NCBI GenBank assembly: GCA_029961075.1
Contig: JASBVL010000111.1
Coordinates: 1-46,961, forward strand
Source of the DNA: Sphaerobacter sp.
Lineage (GTDB): Bacteria; Chloroflexota; Chloroflexia; Thermomicrobiales; Thermomicrobiaceae
DNA length: 46,961 bases
Direction of reading: 5' to 3'
The notes under the pieces were generated by a model. It did no database searches and had not been told where the DNA came from. It saw only the letters and a program-made list of their open reading frames with translations. Both the position numbers and the translations under genes were made by a program. This document shows, in pieces, positions 38,198 to 45,930 of the stretch (positions are counted from its first letter, which is position 1; each line of letters opens with the position of its first letter).

Positions 38198-38737
38198 ATG
38201 TTCTACACGCGCAAGGGTGACCAGGGTTACACCGACCTGCTCGGCGGCCGGGTGCCGAAGTACGCGCCCCGGCCGGAGGCCTACGGCACGCTCGACGAGG
38301 CTACCTCCTGCCTCGGGCTGGCCCGGGCGCTGGCGACCAGCCAGCGGACCAAGGACATCCTGCTGGCGGTGCAGCGGGACCTCTACATCCTGATGGCCGA
38401 GCTGGCCTTCACGCCGGACATGCAGCAGAAGCGCTACCACATCACCGAGGAGCACGTGGCGCGGATCGAGCGCGAGACCGACCAGCTCACCACGGAGGTG
38501 CCGCTGCCGCCCCACTTCATCCTCCCCGGCGACACGGTGGCCGGCGCAGCGCTCGACGTGGCGCGGACCGTGGTCCGCCGGGCGGAGCGGCTGGTGGTGA
38601 AGCTGGCGCACGAGGGGGAGATCGAGAACGAGCAGGTGCTGGCCTACCTGAACCGGCTCTCCTCGCTCCTCTTCATCCTGGCCCGCTTCGAGGACCAGGC
38701 GGCCGGCGTCACCCCGACCCCGGCCAAGCCGGCGTGA
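38198..38737 (+). CDS. PduO-type ATP:cob(I)alamin adenosyltransferase
   Basis: A 179-residue enzyme making adenosylcobalamin. The N-terminal TRKGDQGYTDLLGGRV is the ATP-binding motif; ARTVVRRAERLVV carries the conserved arginines and YLNRLSSLLFILAR the cobalamin-side motif. The latter usually reads NRLSDLLF; here Ser replaces the Asp. ATG 38198 has GGAGGGAG about 9 bases upstream. No B12-dependent enzyme is adjacent. Confidence 0.9.
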   Translation: MFYTRKGDQGYTDLLGGRVPKYAPRPEAYGTLDEATSCLGLARALATSQRTKDILLAVQRDLYILMAELAFTPDMQQKRYHITEEHVARIERETDQLTTEVPLPPHFILPGDTVAGAALDVARTVVRRAERLVVKLAHEGEIENEQVLAYLNRLSSLLFILARFEDQAAGVTPTPAKPA

Positions 38738-38938
38738 GCGCGCGGGAATGCCGCGCGACGGCGCGGCGTTGAGAGCCATCGCCGGGGCCAGGGCGGATCG
38801 CCAGCCGGCCTGACGGCGCACCGGTGCCCAATGGGCCGCGCGGCACGGCCGCCGGCCGCGGCCGGTCGCCACGCTGCGGCGGGTGGGTACGTCCCGCCCG
38901 CCCGCTGCTGTGCCGCGACGCGGAAGGAGTGTCGTCCC

Positions 38939-39598
38939 ATGGACGACGGCGCGACGGTGCCGAGTCTCCCGCGCCTGAACGAGCCGGTGCCGGACTTCGA
39001 GGCGGTCACCACCCACGGCCCGATGCGCCTGTCCGACCTCACCAACGCCGGCAAGTGGGTGCTCCTCTTCAGCCACCCCGCCGACTTCACCCCGGTCTGC
39101 ACCACCGAGTTCGTGGCCTTCTCCGAGCTGGCGCCGGAGTTCGAGCGGCGCAACGCCCAGCTCCTCGGGCTGTCGGTCGGCGCGCTCACGTCGCACCTGG
39201 CCTGGATCCACGACATCGAGCGGAACCTTGGGGTTAAGGTACCGTTCCCGGTCATCGCCGACCTGGACATGAAGGTGTCGCGCCTGTACGGGATGATCCA
39301 CCCCGGCGCCTCGGCGACGGCGGCGGTGCGGGCGGTCTTCCTGATCGACCCCAAGCGGGTCCTGCGGGCGATGGTCTACTACCCGCTGACGACCGGGCGC
39401 TGGATGCCGGAGTTCCTGCGCCTGCTCGACGCGCTCCAGACGACCGACCAGTACGGCGTCTCCACCCCGGCCAACTGGGAGCCGGGCAAGGAGGTCGTCG
39501 TGCCGGCGCCGACCACGGCCCAGGCGCTGGCGGCCGAAGAGGCCAAGAAGGGCGAGTACGACTACAAGAGCTGGTATCTCCGGCTGAAGAAGCTGTAG
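38939..39598 (+). CDS. 1-Cys peroxiredoxin (Prx6 type)
   Basis: A 219-residue thiol peroxidase. The peroxidatic Cys54 is in HPADFTPVCTTE. The long C-terminal domain (MVYYPLTTGRWMPEFLRLLDALQ, then the Prx6-type arm) is typical of the Prx6/AhpC-long group. No resolving Cys is seen; Cys54 is the only cysteine, so a 1-Cys mechanism is likely. ATG 38939 follows GGAAGGAG. It detoxifies peroxides in the cytoplasm. Confidence 0.9.
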   Translation: MDDGATVPSLPRLNEPVPDFEAVTTHGPMRLSDLTNAGKWVLLFSHPADFTPVCTTEFVAFSELAPEFERRNAQLLGLSVGALTSHLAWIHDIERNLGVKVPFPVIADLDMKVSRLYGMIHPGASATAAVRAVFLIDPKRVLRAMVYYPLTTGRWMPEFLRLLDALQTTDQYGVSTPANWEPGKEVVVPAPTTAQALAAEEAKKGEYDYKSWYLRLKKL

Positions 39599-40100
39599 GC
39601 GGGCGCGGCCTGCGGCACTGGATGACACCACGTCTCGCGTCCCACGCTCGTGGTAGGGGCGGGCCTTGTGCCCGCCCGTCGTGGAGGTGGGCGGCTCCGT
39701 GCGGCATACGCCCCGTCCGTACGAGGCACCGCTCCGTGCGCCCGCGGGCGGCCAGCCGGCGCAGCTCGGGACACGCCCGCCGGGATGGCCGGTGCGGGCG
39801 GGCGTCGGGCCGCCAAGGCCGCCCGCGGGAGGCTCCGTTCGGCACACGGCCCGCCCCTACCGAGGACGGCGCACCGCCCGATTCGGGCGGCGCGTCGCCA
39901 CGCGAGGCGCGGTTCGGCTGCGCGACCTGGCGTGATCGAACGGGCCTGGCGCGGAGGCACACGCCCAGCCCCTTCAGTGGGCTTCGCCCTCCAGCCCGGG
40001 GCTTTGAGCCCCGGGCACCCGCCCCGCGCGCCGGGGCGGTCGAGCGAACGGGAGCCGGCGAGGCTCCGTGCGACGCCGGCGCTCCCGGATCACCCCGGGC
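39599..40100. repeat. Non-coding repeat region with GGGCGGGCC and GAGGCTCCGT elements
   Basis: About 500 bases between converging genes. The segment GTAGGGGCGGGCCTTGTGCC (39652-39671) and its inverted relative CGGCCCGCCCCTACC (39847-39861) are mirror copies. CTCCGTGCG / CTCCGTTCG recurs at about 39692, 39742, 39831 and 40062. A perfect 10-bp stem GCCCGGGGCT (39994-40003) with AGCCCCGGGC (40007-40016) and a TTG loop may end dcd transcription. Frames here lack gene-like composition. Confidence 0.5.
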
Positions 40101-40694
40101 CTACTCGCCCTCCTCGAGCGCCCGGGCGATCTCCTCCGCCAGGCGGCTCGGCTTGGGGTCGATCTGCCCGGCGTACTTGTTCCCCCGCTTCTGGCGGTAG
40201 GGCACCATCACCGGCGAGCTGAGCTGCTCGAAGGTGAAGGAGCAGATGCGCATGCCCGGGTAGAGCGCCACCGCCATCCGCCCCAGGTTCGACAGCTCCA
40301 TCGTCGCCGTGCCGACCCACCCCGGCTCGAACACCGCCGCCGTGCTGTGGACGGTGATGCCCAGCCGCGCGATGCTGCTGCGCCCCTCGAGCCGCCCCAG
40401 GAGGTCGTCCGGCAGCTCCAGCGACTCCAGCGTCGAGGCCAGCGCGAAGTCGCCCGCCTGCATGATGAACGCCTCGCCGTCGGGGACGGTGATGGTGCGC
40501 ATCGCGTCGCCGATCGACTGCGGGTGGCGGGGGTCGATGTAGGAGAAGCGCGAGTGCTCGAACACCATGAAGGTGTTGCCAAGCCGGAAGTCGATCGAGC
40601 AGGAGCCCAGTTGCCGCTCGAGGTCGGGCGGGGGTGTGATCTTGATGCGGCCCGTTTCGAGCGCTCGCACGATGTCACGATCGGATAGAATCAT
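40101..40694 (-). CDS. dcd: dCTP deaminase (possibly dUTP-forming bifunctional type)
   Basis: A 197-residue enzyme of the dCTP deaminase/dUTPase family, supplying dUMP or dUTP for thymidylate. Conserved segments: GSCSIDFRLGN, RSSIARLGITVHSTAAVFEPGWVGTATMELSN (catalytic Glu in the last part) and MRICSFTFEQLSSPV. The length and LEL-like ELSN segment are nearer to archaeal or actinobacterial bifunctional forms than to E. coli Dcd; this assignment is tentative. ATG 40694 has AGGGGGAAG upstream. A good promoter lies at 40781-40809. Confidence 0.9.
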   Translation of the reverse strand: MILSDRDIVRALETGRIKITPPPDLERQLGSCSIDFRLGNTFMVFEHSRFSYIDPRHPQSIGDAMRTITVPDGEAFIMQAGDFALASTLESLELPDDLLGRLEGRSSIARLGITVHSTAAVFEPGWVGTATMELSNLGRMAVALYPGMRICSFTFEQLSSPVMVPYRQKRGNKYAGQIDPKPSRLAEEIARALEEGE

Positions 40695-40780
40695 CGCTTC
40701 CCCCTCAGGACCGGCTGTGACGTTTACCCGTCCGCATGCGTTGTGTCTGTAGAGAAGGCGGCGGCTCGTGGTGTACGTAC

Positions 40781-40809
40781 AGTATGCGGCGCGGCGCCGC
40801 GGCCGTCAA
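40781..40809 (-). promoter_or_regulatory. Sigma-70-type promoter of dcd
   Basis: On the minus strand: TTGACG (40809-40804), 17-bp spacer, CATACT (40786-40781), 87 nt upstream of the start. GTACGTAC, an 8-bp palindrome, lies just downstream. Confidence 0.5.
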
Positions 40810-40872
40810 TCGGCGACTCCGCTGCGCTGCCCTGTCTATGGTACACCGCGCGCGTACGTGACCGCGCCCGCC

Positions 40873-40912
40873 CCCAGCCCCGACGGGGCTGGGAAGTGGC
40901 CCGTGCTATAAT
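40873..40912 (+). promoter_or_regulatory. Extended -10 promoter with upstream hairpin for the LytR gene
   Basis: TG (40904-40905), one base, then the perfect TATAAT (40907-40912). The usual -35 place is filled by a perfect inverted repeat: CCCAGCCCC (40873-40881), GAC, GGGGCTGGG (40885-40893). That may be an operator. Confidence 0.6.
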
Positions 40913-40953
40913 CCGCGCGCGTGTCCGGCAGGGTAGCGACGAGTAGGAAGTCG

Positions 40954-42624
40954 GTGACGCAGGATAACGCACATCGCTCTGGAGAGAGACGGATCTCGCG
41001 CCAGCAGCCCCGGGTCGGACCGCGGCCGCCGCGCGGCCGCCGGCTGAGCGCGCAGGATGTCCGGCGGGCGCGCCAGGCACAGGCGGGCCAACCGGAGACG
41101 CCGCCGGCCGCCGCGTCCGCGGCGGCCGCGGCCCCGCGCCTGCCGCGACGCCGCGACGCGGCTGAGATTCGCCAGGAGCGACAGGGCAGCTCAGGGCAGC
41201 CCCCGGCCGGTCCGGGCGCGCCCGGAGCGGCACGCATCCGCCAGATCGGGCGCGCGGCGCCACCCCCGGCGAGCACCCCGCGCCGGCGCTCGCGGCTGCG
41301 CGTCGCGCTGATGACCCTCCCCATCTTTGCGCTGGCGCTGGGCGCGATCTTCGTCCTGCCCTCGCTCTTGCGCGCCTACCAGGCCTACGACCAGATCTTC
41401 AACACCCCGGTGCCGCGCCCAAAAGTCATCATCAACCCCGAGGGGACCCCGGTCATCGACCCAGACGCCACCAAGCCGGTCGATCTCCCCGACTGGGACA
41501 AGAAGGAGCGGATCAACATGCTCCTCCTCGGCGTCGACGACCGGCAGGACGGCGAGGTGCCCCGCTCCGACACGATCATCCTGGTCACCATCGACCCGGC
41601 GACGAAGCAGGTGGGGATGATGTCGATCCCGCGCGACCTCCTGGTCACCATCCCGGGCGTCGGCGACGAGAAGATCAACGCCGCCTACTCGCTCGGCGCG
41701 CAGAGCGAGGTGACCGGCGCCGGCCTGGTCCGGGCGACGGTAGAGTACAACTTCGGCATCACCATCCACTACGTGGCTGAGGTTGACTTCCAGGGCTTCC
41801 AGCGGATCGTCGACACCCTCGGCGGCGTAACGATCGACGTGCCCGCGCCGATCAAGGACGACGAGTACCCGGGCGAGGCGTTCAACTACACCCGCATCTA
41901 CTTCCACACCGGCCTGCAGCACATGGACGGGAAGACCGCCCTGCGCTACGCCCGCACCCGCCACGACGACAACGACTTCGCCCGCGGCGCCCGCCAGCAG
42001 CAGGTCCTCATGGCGCTGCGCCAGCAGGCCATCTCGCTCAACCTCATTACCAAGGCGCCCGAGCTGCTCAAGGAGCTGGGGGACAGCATCCGGACCGATG
42101 TCCCGCCGCGGGATGCGCTGGCGCTGGCCAAGCTGGGGACGGAGATCAAGGGCAGCGATATCCGCTCCTACAGCCTGCTGCCCGCCACGACGGCGCAGTG
42201 GAACCCCGGGGAGCCCTACTACCTGATCCCCCACTGGGATCAGATCGCGGAGATCTTGAACCAGATGATGCCGCAGGCTGTGGGCACCGCGCCGACGGCG
42301 ACGGCGACGACCGAGCAGGCAGACTTCACCGCGACGATCCTGGTGGAGAACGCCACCCGGATCAACCGCCTGGCCGCGAACGCCGCCGCGCGGCTGGAGG
42401 AGGCCGGCTTCGTCGACGTCAGCACCGCCCAGTCGCCGGACACCGGCAACTACCCGGAGTCGCGCATCATCGTGTATGGGGGGCACACGGCGACGGCCCG
42501 GCACATCGCGACGCTGCTGCGCCTCCCCCTGTCGGCGGTCATCGCAGGCGACCCGGCAGAGTCGGGCGGTAACGACATCGTGGTAATCCTGGGAGATGAC
42601 GCACCGGCCCAGGCCGGATCCTGA
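40954..42624 (+). CDS. LytR-CpsA-Psr family protein with LytR_C domain
   Basis: About 556 residues. A long Arg/Pro/Ala-rich cytoplasmic region (about 110 residues) precedes a single membrane helix (LMTLPIFALALGAIFVLPSLL). The LCP domain follows: NMLLLGVDDR, RSDTIILVTID, MMSIPRDLLV, IVDTLGGVTIDV and ALRYARTRHDD, with the phosphate-binding Arg/Asp residues present. The C-terminal LytR_C domain covers about the last 110 residues. LCP enzymes attach polyprenyl-linked glycopolymers to peptidoglycan or proteins. GTG 40954 (AGGA upstream) is preferred. GTG 40921 would start right at the predicted transcription start and be leaderless. Confidence 0.85.
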   Translation: MTQDNAHRSGERRISRQQPRVGPRPPRGRRLSAQDVRRARQAQAGQPETPPAAASAAAAAPRLPRRRDAAEIRQERQGSSGQPPAGPGAPGAARIRQIGRAAPPPASTPRRRSRLRVALMTLPIFALALGAIFVLPSLLRAYQAYDQIFNTPVPRPKVIINPEGTPVIDPDATKPVDLPDWDKKERINMLLLGVDDRQDGEVPRSDTIILVTIDPATKQVGMMSIPRDLLVTIPGVGDEKINAAYSLGAQSEVTGAGLVRATVEYNFGITIHYVAEVDFQGFQRIVDTLGGVTIDVPAPIKDDEYPGEAFNYTRIYFHTGLQHMDGKTALRYARTRHDDNDFARGARQQQVLMALRQQAISLNLITKAPELLKELGDSIRTDVPPRDALALAKLGTEIKGSDIRSYSLLPATTAQWNPGEPYYLIPHWDQIAEILNQMMPQAVGTAPTATATTEQADFTATILVENATRINRLAANAAARLEEAGFVDVSTAQSPDTGNYPESRIIVYGGHTATARHIATLLRLPLSAVIAGDPAESGGNDIVVILGDDAPAQAGS

Positions 42625-42755
42625 CCCGCCCGCAACGCGGAGCGGCCGGTCCACGGGACACCCAGGGGCCCGCTCGATGCCCCGCACGGCGCGCGCCCTC
42701 CACTGCGCGCCCGACGATGGCAGACCGGCCGTCGAACCCAGGGGGAGGGAACGGG

Positions 42756-43886
42756 ATGACCAAGCGACCCTACCAGCTCGCCATCCTCATCATCGCCGGG
42801 CTGTGGCTCCTGGCCGCCTGTGGCGGCACCGCGCAGGCCCCCACCGCAGCGGTCGGCGGCAACCCGGCGACGACGCCGACGACCGGCAGTGAGGGGACCA
42901 CGCCCACCCCGACGTCCGAGGCCAGCCCGGATCGGACCACGGTGACCCCGCTCACCATCGACGGCGCGCCGGTGGTCGAGATCGCCGTCCCCGCGCCGGG
43001 CCTCGACATCGTCTACGCCGTGGCGGGGAACGCGCTCTACCGGCGCGACAACGGCGGGGAGTGGACGAAGATGTCCGCGGGGGCGACCGAGGCGCACATC
43101 CTGGTCGACCCCACGCATCCCGACATCCTCTACCGCGGCGACCACCAGCCGTGCGCCCGCGGTGGCGACGCGGTGCCGTTCGAGCGGAGCGTCGACGGCG
43201 GCCGGACCTGGGAGACGATCCCCGGGGCGGAGAACATCCGGCCGCTCGTCATCGACCCGCTCGACACCAACCGCCTCTACGGGGAGTCCTGCCAGCTCGC
43301 GATCAGCATCGACGGCGGGGAAACCTGGGCGATCTCGCGGCCGGTCGCCGGGTTCGACGTGTCCAGCCTGGGGTTGCTGGCCACCCAGCTCTACGGGGTC
43401 TTCACCTCCGAGGGAGGCACCAGCCGCGTGGTGGCCCTGGATGTGTCAACCCCGACCAGCCCGGTCACCGGCCCGGCGCTGCTGGAGTTCTGGGGCGGCG
43501 GCGCGCTGTACGCCTCGCTCGACCGCATCATCGTCGGCGAGCCGCACGGCATCCACGTCAGCACCGACAACGGCGCGACCTGGAGCTTCAGCCGCACCGG
43601 GCTGGAGGACGTGACCCTGTCGGTGAACGCGCTGGTCCAGCCGATCCCCCAGGAGGAGCAGGCGCGCGGCTTCGGGATCTTCGCCCTGGCGGTCGACCCG
43701 CGGCAGCCGGAGCGGATCTACGCCGGCACCATCCGGGGGCTCTACCGGAGCGAGGACGGCGGCACCACCTGGGAGCGCGTACCCGAGGTGCCCGAGGTGA
43801 AGGTCCGCACCCTCGCCTTCGCGCGCGGCAGCAAGCTCCTCTACGCCACGACCGACGAGGGCGCGCTCGAGATCGCCAACCCCTGA
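42756..43886 (+). CDS. BNR-repeat beta-propeller lipoprotein
   Basis: A 376-residue secreted protein. The signal MTKRPYQLAILIIAGLWLLA ends in the lipobox LAAC, with lipidation at Cys22. A Thr/Pro-rich linker (about 23-65) leads to a propeller with Asp-box motifs: RRDNGGEWTK, RSVDGGRTWET, ISIDGGETW, VSTDNGATWSF and RSEDGGTTWER. It is like photosynthesis-stability factor or sialidase-fold proteins, but no catalytic signature is clear. ATG 42756 follows GGGAGGGAA; the upstream frame from 42717 is rejected. It may be co-transcribed with the LytR gene, 131 bp upstream. Confidence 0.8.
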   Translation: MTKRPYQLAILIIAGLWLLAACGGTAQAPTAAVGGNPATTPTTGSEGTTPTPTSEASPDRTTVTPLTIDGAPVVEIAVPAPGLDIVYAVAGNALYRRDNGGEWTKMSAGATEAHILVDPTHPDILYRGDHQPCARGGDAVPFERSVDGGRTWETIPGAENIRPLVIDPLDTNRLYGESCQLAISIDGGETWAISRPVAGFDVSSLGLLATQLYGVFTSEGGTSRVVALDVSTPTSPVTGPALLEFWGGGALYASLDRIIVGEPHGIHVSTDNGATWSFSRTGLEDVTLSVNALVQPIPQEEQARGFGIFALAVDPRQPERIYAGTIRGLYRSEDGGTTWERVPEVPEVKVRTLAFARGSKLLYATTDEGALEIANP

Positions 43887-43903
43887 GCCGGGCGCGGCCG
43901 CGG

Positions 43904-44530
43904 CTACCCCGCCGGCCGGAGGCGCATCAGGTGGAGGATGCCGAGCAGGTGCCGGCGCGCGTCGAGCGGCTGCAGCCCCGCCGCGCGGGCCAGGTCGTAC
44001 GGCTCGCGGTTCCAGTAGCACCCGATCACCTGCGCGTGCCGGTCCGCCCGCCGATCCATCCAGCGGCCGATCCACCCGACGCTGCTCCGCCCATGCTCCA
44101 GCAGGAGGATCTGCCCGTCCGGCCGGCAGACGCGGCCGATCTCCCGCAGCGCGGCCACCGGGTCGGGGAAGGTGCAGACGCTCATGGTCGAGACCACGGT
44201 GTCGAAGGACCGGTCGGGGAACGGGAGCCGCTCGGCGTCCGCGACGACCAGGTCGACCGGGCGGCCGAGCCGGCGGGCGCGCTCGCGGGCGATCGCTAGC
44301 ATCCCGGGGCTGAGGTCCACCGCGGTGAGGTGGACCGTCGCCGGGTAGAAGGGGAAGTTCCGGCCGGTGCCGGCCGCGACCTCCAGCACGCGGCCGGTCG
44401 CCTGCCGCACCAGCCGGCGGCGCAGCCGGCGCAGGCCGAGCCGCTCCGGGATCGCCTCCATCCGGTCGAAGCACCCGGCGATCTCGTCGTACGTGCGCCG
44501 CAGCTCGCGCGTGGTGAACTGGACTGGCAT
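43904..44530 (-). CDS. SAM-dependent methyltransferase, UbiE/COQ5-like
   Basis: A 208-residue class I methyltransferase. SAM motif I is VLEVAAGTGRNFP, motif II ends the acidic strand at TAVDLSPGML, then VVADAERLPFPDRSFDTVV and LREIGRVCRPDGQILLLEHG. The C-terminal part (WNREPYDLARAAGLQPL) fits small-molecule methyltransferases. Substrate unknown. It ends 17 bp from the convergent BNR lipoprotein. Start ATG 44530; ribosome site weak. Confidence 0.85.
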   Translation of the reverse strand: MPVQFTTRELRRTYDEIAGCFDRMEAIPERLGLRRLRRRLVRQATGRVLEVAAGTGRNFPFYPATVHLTAVDLSPGMLAIARERARRLGRPVDLVVADAERLPFPDRSFDTVVSTMSVCTFPDPVAALREIGRVCRPDGQILLLEHGRSSVGWIGRWMDRRADRHAQVIGCYWNREPYDLARAAGLQPLDARRHLLGILHLMRLRPAG

Positions 44531-44575
44531 GGCCCACCCGTCTGGTCTGACCGGCGGAGCACGGCGCCACCCGCC

Positions 44576-45058
44576 TCAGCCGGGCAGGCGCAGCTCCACG
44601 AACCGGCTCGGCACGAAGCCCAGCTCCTGGTACAGCGGGGCGCTCATCGGCGTCGTCTCCAGCAGCAGCCGGGTCACGCCGAGCGCCGCGGCCGTCTCGC
44701 GCACCGTCGCCATCAGCGACCGGGCGATGCCGCGCCGCCGGTAGGCGGGGACCGTGTAGGCCCCGGTCACGTAGCCCTGCCACTCGGCCAAGCCACCCGG
44801 CCAGGGCAGGATCGGCCAGCGCCACAGCGCGGCGGTCGCCACCACCTGGCCGGTCCCGGCGTCGACCGCCACGAAGACCCAGCACTGCGCGTCGTCGATC
44901 CAGCGCGCGAGGAAGGCGTGCAGCGCGGCCGCGTAGCGGGCGTGGCGCGCCTGGTCGGCCTGGTCGGCCACGCCCTGCTCGACGCAGGTGTCCCAGCGGA
45001 GGCGGATCAGCGCCGGGATGTCCCGGCGCTCGGCGCGGCGGATGTGGATATCTGGCAT
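44576..45058 (-). CDS. GNAT-family N-acetyltransferase
   Basis: A 160-residue acetyltransferase. It begins IHIRRAERRDIPALIRLRW, a typical GNAT start, and has the acetyl-CoA loop TVPAYRRRGIARSLMATV and the C-terminal YQELGFVPS. The substrate cannot be told. It is transcribed away from the AAC(6')-like gene, from a shared 189-bp region. Confidence 0.85.
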   Translation of the reverse strand: MPDIHIRRAERRDIPALIRLRWDTCVEQGVADQADQARHARYAAALHAFLARWIDDAQCWVFVAVDAGTGQVVATAALWRWPILPWPGGLAEWQGYVTGAYTVPAYRRRGIARSLMATVRETAAALGVTRLLLETTPMSAPLYQELGFVPSRFVELRLPG

Positions 45059-45247
45059 CGCGATGCTCCGCTCGCGATGGGCGTGGCGCGCGGCCCCGGC
45101 TTGCGCTCGTCTCGCCGCTCGGCGGACAGTAGCCGTCGCCCGATTGAGCCCTTAGTGTAGCGCAGGTTGAATCGGGAAACGCGCGCGCCAGCCGGCCGAC
45201 GTCGGACGCGGCGATGCGGCGCTGATGTGGGAAACGGAATCCGCACG

Positions 45248-45850
45248 ATGAGCACGCACCCAGACGAAGACACGGCCCCCGCCATCCTGCGCATCCTCGA
45301 CCTGACGCCGGCCGCCGCGGACCGCGTGCGGCAGGCGGCGGCGATCCTGACCGAGCAGCTCCCCATCGGCTACCCGACCGTCGCCGCGGCGCTGGCCGAG
45401 GTGCAGGAGTCGTTCGCCCCGGGCCGGATCAGCCGGGTGGCGGTCGACCGCGACGGCAGCGTGCTCGGCTGGATCGGCCGCATCCCGGGCTACGCCCACG
45501 CCTGGGAGCTGCACCCGCTGGTGGTGCGAGGCGACCGGCAGGGCCAGAGGATCGGCACGGCGCTGGTGCGCGACCTGGAGGACCTCGTGCGCGCCCGGGG
45601 CGGGCTGACCCTCTACCTGGGCACCGACGACGAGACCGACGCGACCACGGCCGCGAACCTCGACCTCTACCCCGACGTCCTGGCGCACGCCGCGCGGCTG
45701 GCGGTGCGCCCCGGGCGGCGGCACCCGGTCGACTTCTACCGCCGGCTGGGGTTCGTGGTCGTCGGCCTCCTGCCCGACGCCAACGGCCCCGGCCGCCCCG
45801 ACATCCTCATGGCCAAGCGCCTGACGCCGGTCACGCTGCCGCGCGCCTGA
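45248..45850 (+). CDS. AAC(6')-like GNAT acetyltransferase
   Basis: A 200-residue acetyltransferase. The first third is variable; WIGRIPGYAHAWELHPLVV and RGDRQGQRIGTALVRDLED hold the acetyl-CoA loop. The C-terminal FYRRLGFVVVGLLPDANGPG and PDILMAKRL match the block typical of aminoglycoside 6'-N-acetyltransferase type I relatives. Resistance is not implied; chromosomal homologues of this type often have other substrates. ATG 45248 is chosen over the upstream in-frame start at 45167. Confidence 0.8.
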   Translation: MSTHPDEDTAPAILRILDLTPAAADRVRQAAAILTEQLPIGYPTVAAALAEVQESFAPGRISRVAVDRDGSVLGWIGRIPGYAHAWELHPLVVRGDRQGQRIGTALVRDLEDLVRARGGLTLYLGTDDETDATTAANLDLYPDVLAHAARLAVRPGRRHPVDFYRRLGFVVVGLLPDANGPGRPDILMAKRLTPVTLPRA

Positions 45851-45874
45851 GCCGGTCGACGCGGCCGGCGCGCC

Positions 45875-45883
45875 TGCTACACT
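45875..45883 (+). promoter_or_regulatory. Extended -10 promoter of the GAF regulator
   Basis: TGC followed by TACACT (45878-45883); TCGACG at 45856-45861 is a weak -35. The start codon is about 48 nt downstream. Confidence 0.45.
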
Positions 45884-45930
45884 TGGGGAAACGTCCCGGG
45901 GACAGCCACACCCGAGCGGGAGCCATGCCG

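Noticed and set aside
45248..45850. Aminoglycoside resistance gene
   Set aside because: The C-terminal block matches AAC(6')-I relatives, but the rest is divergent and there is no mobile or resistance context; called only AAC(6')-like.
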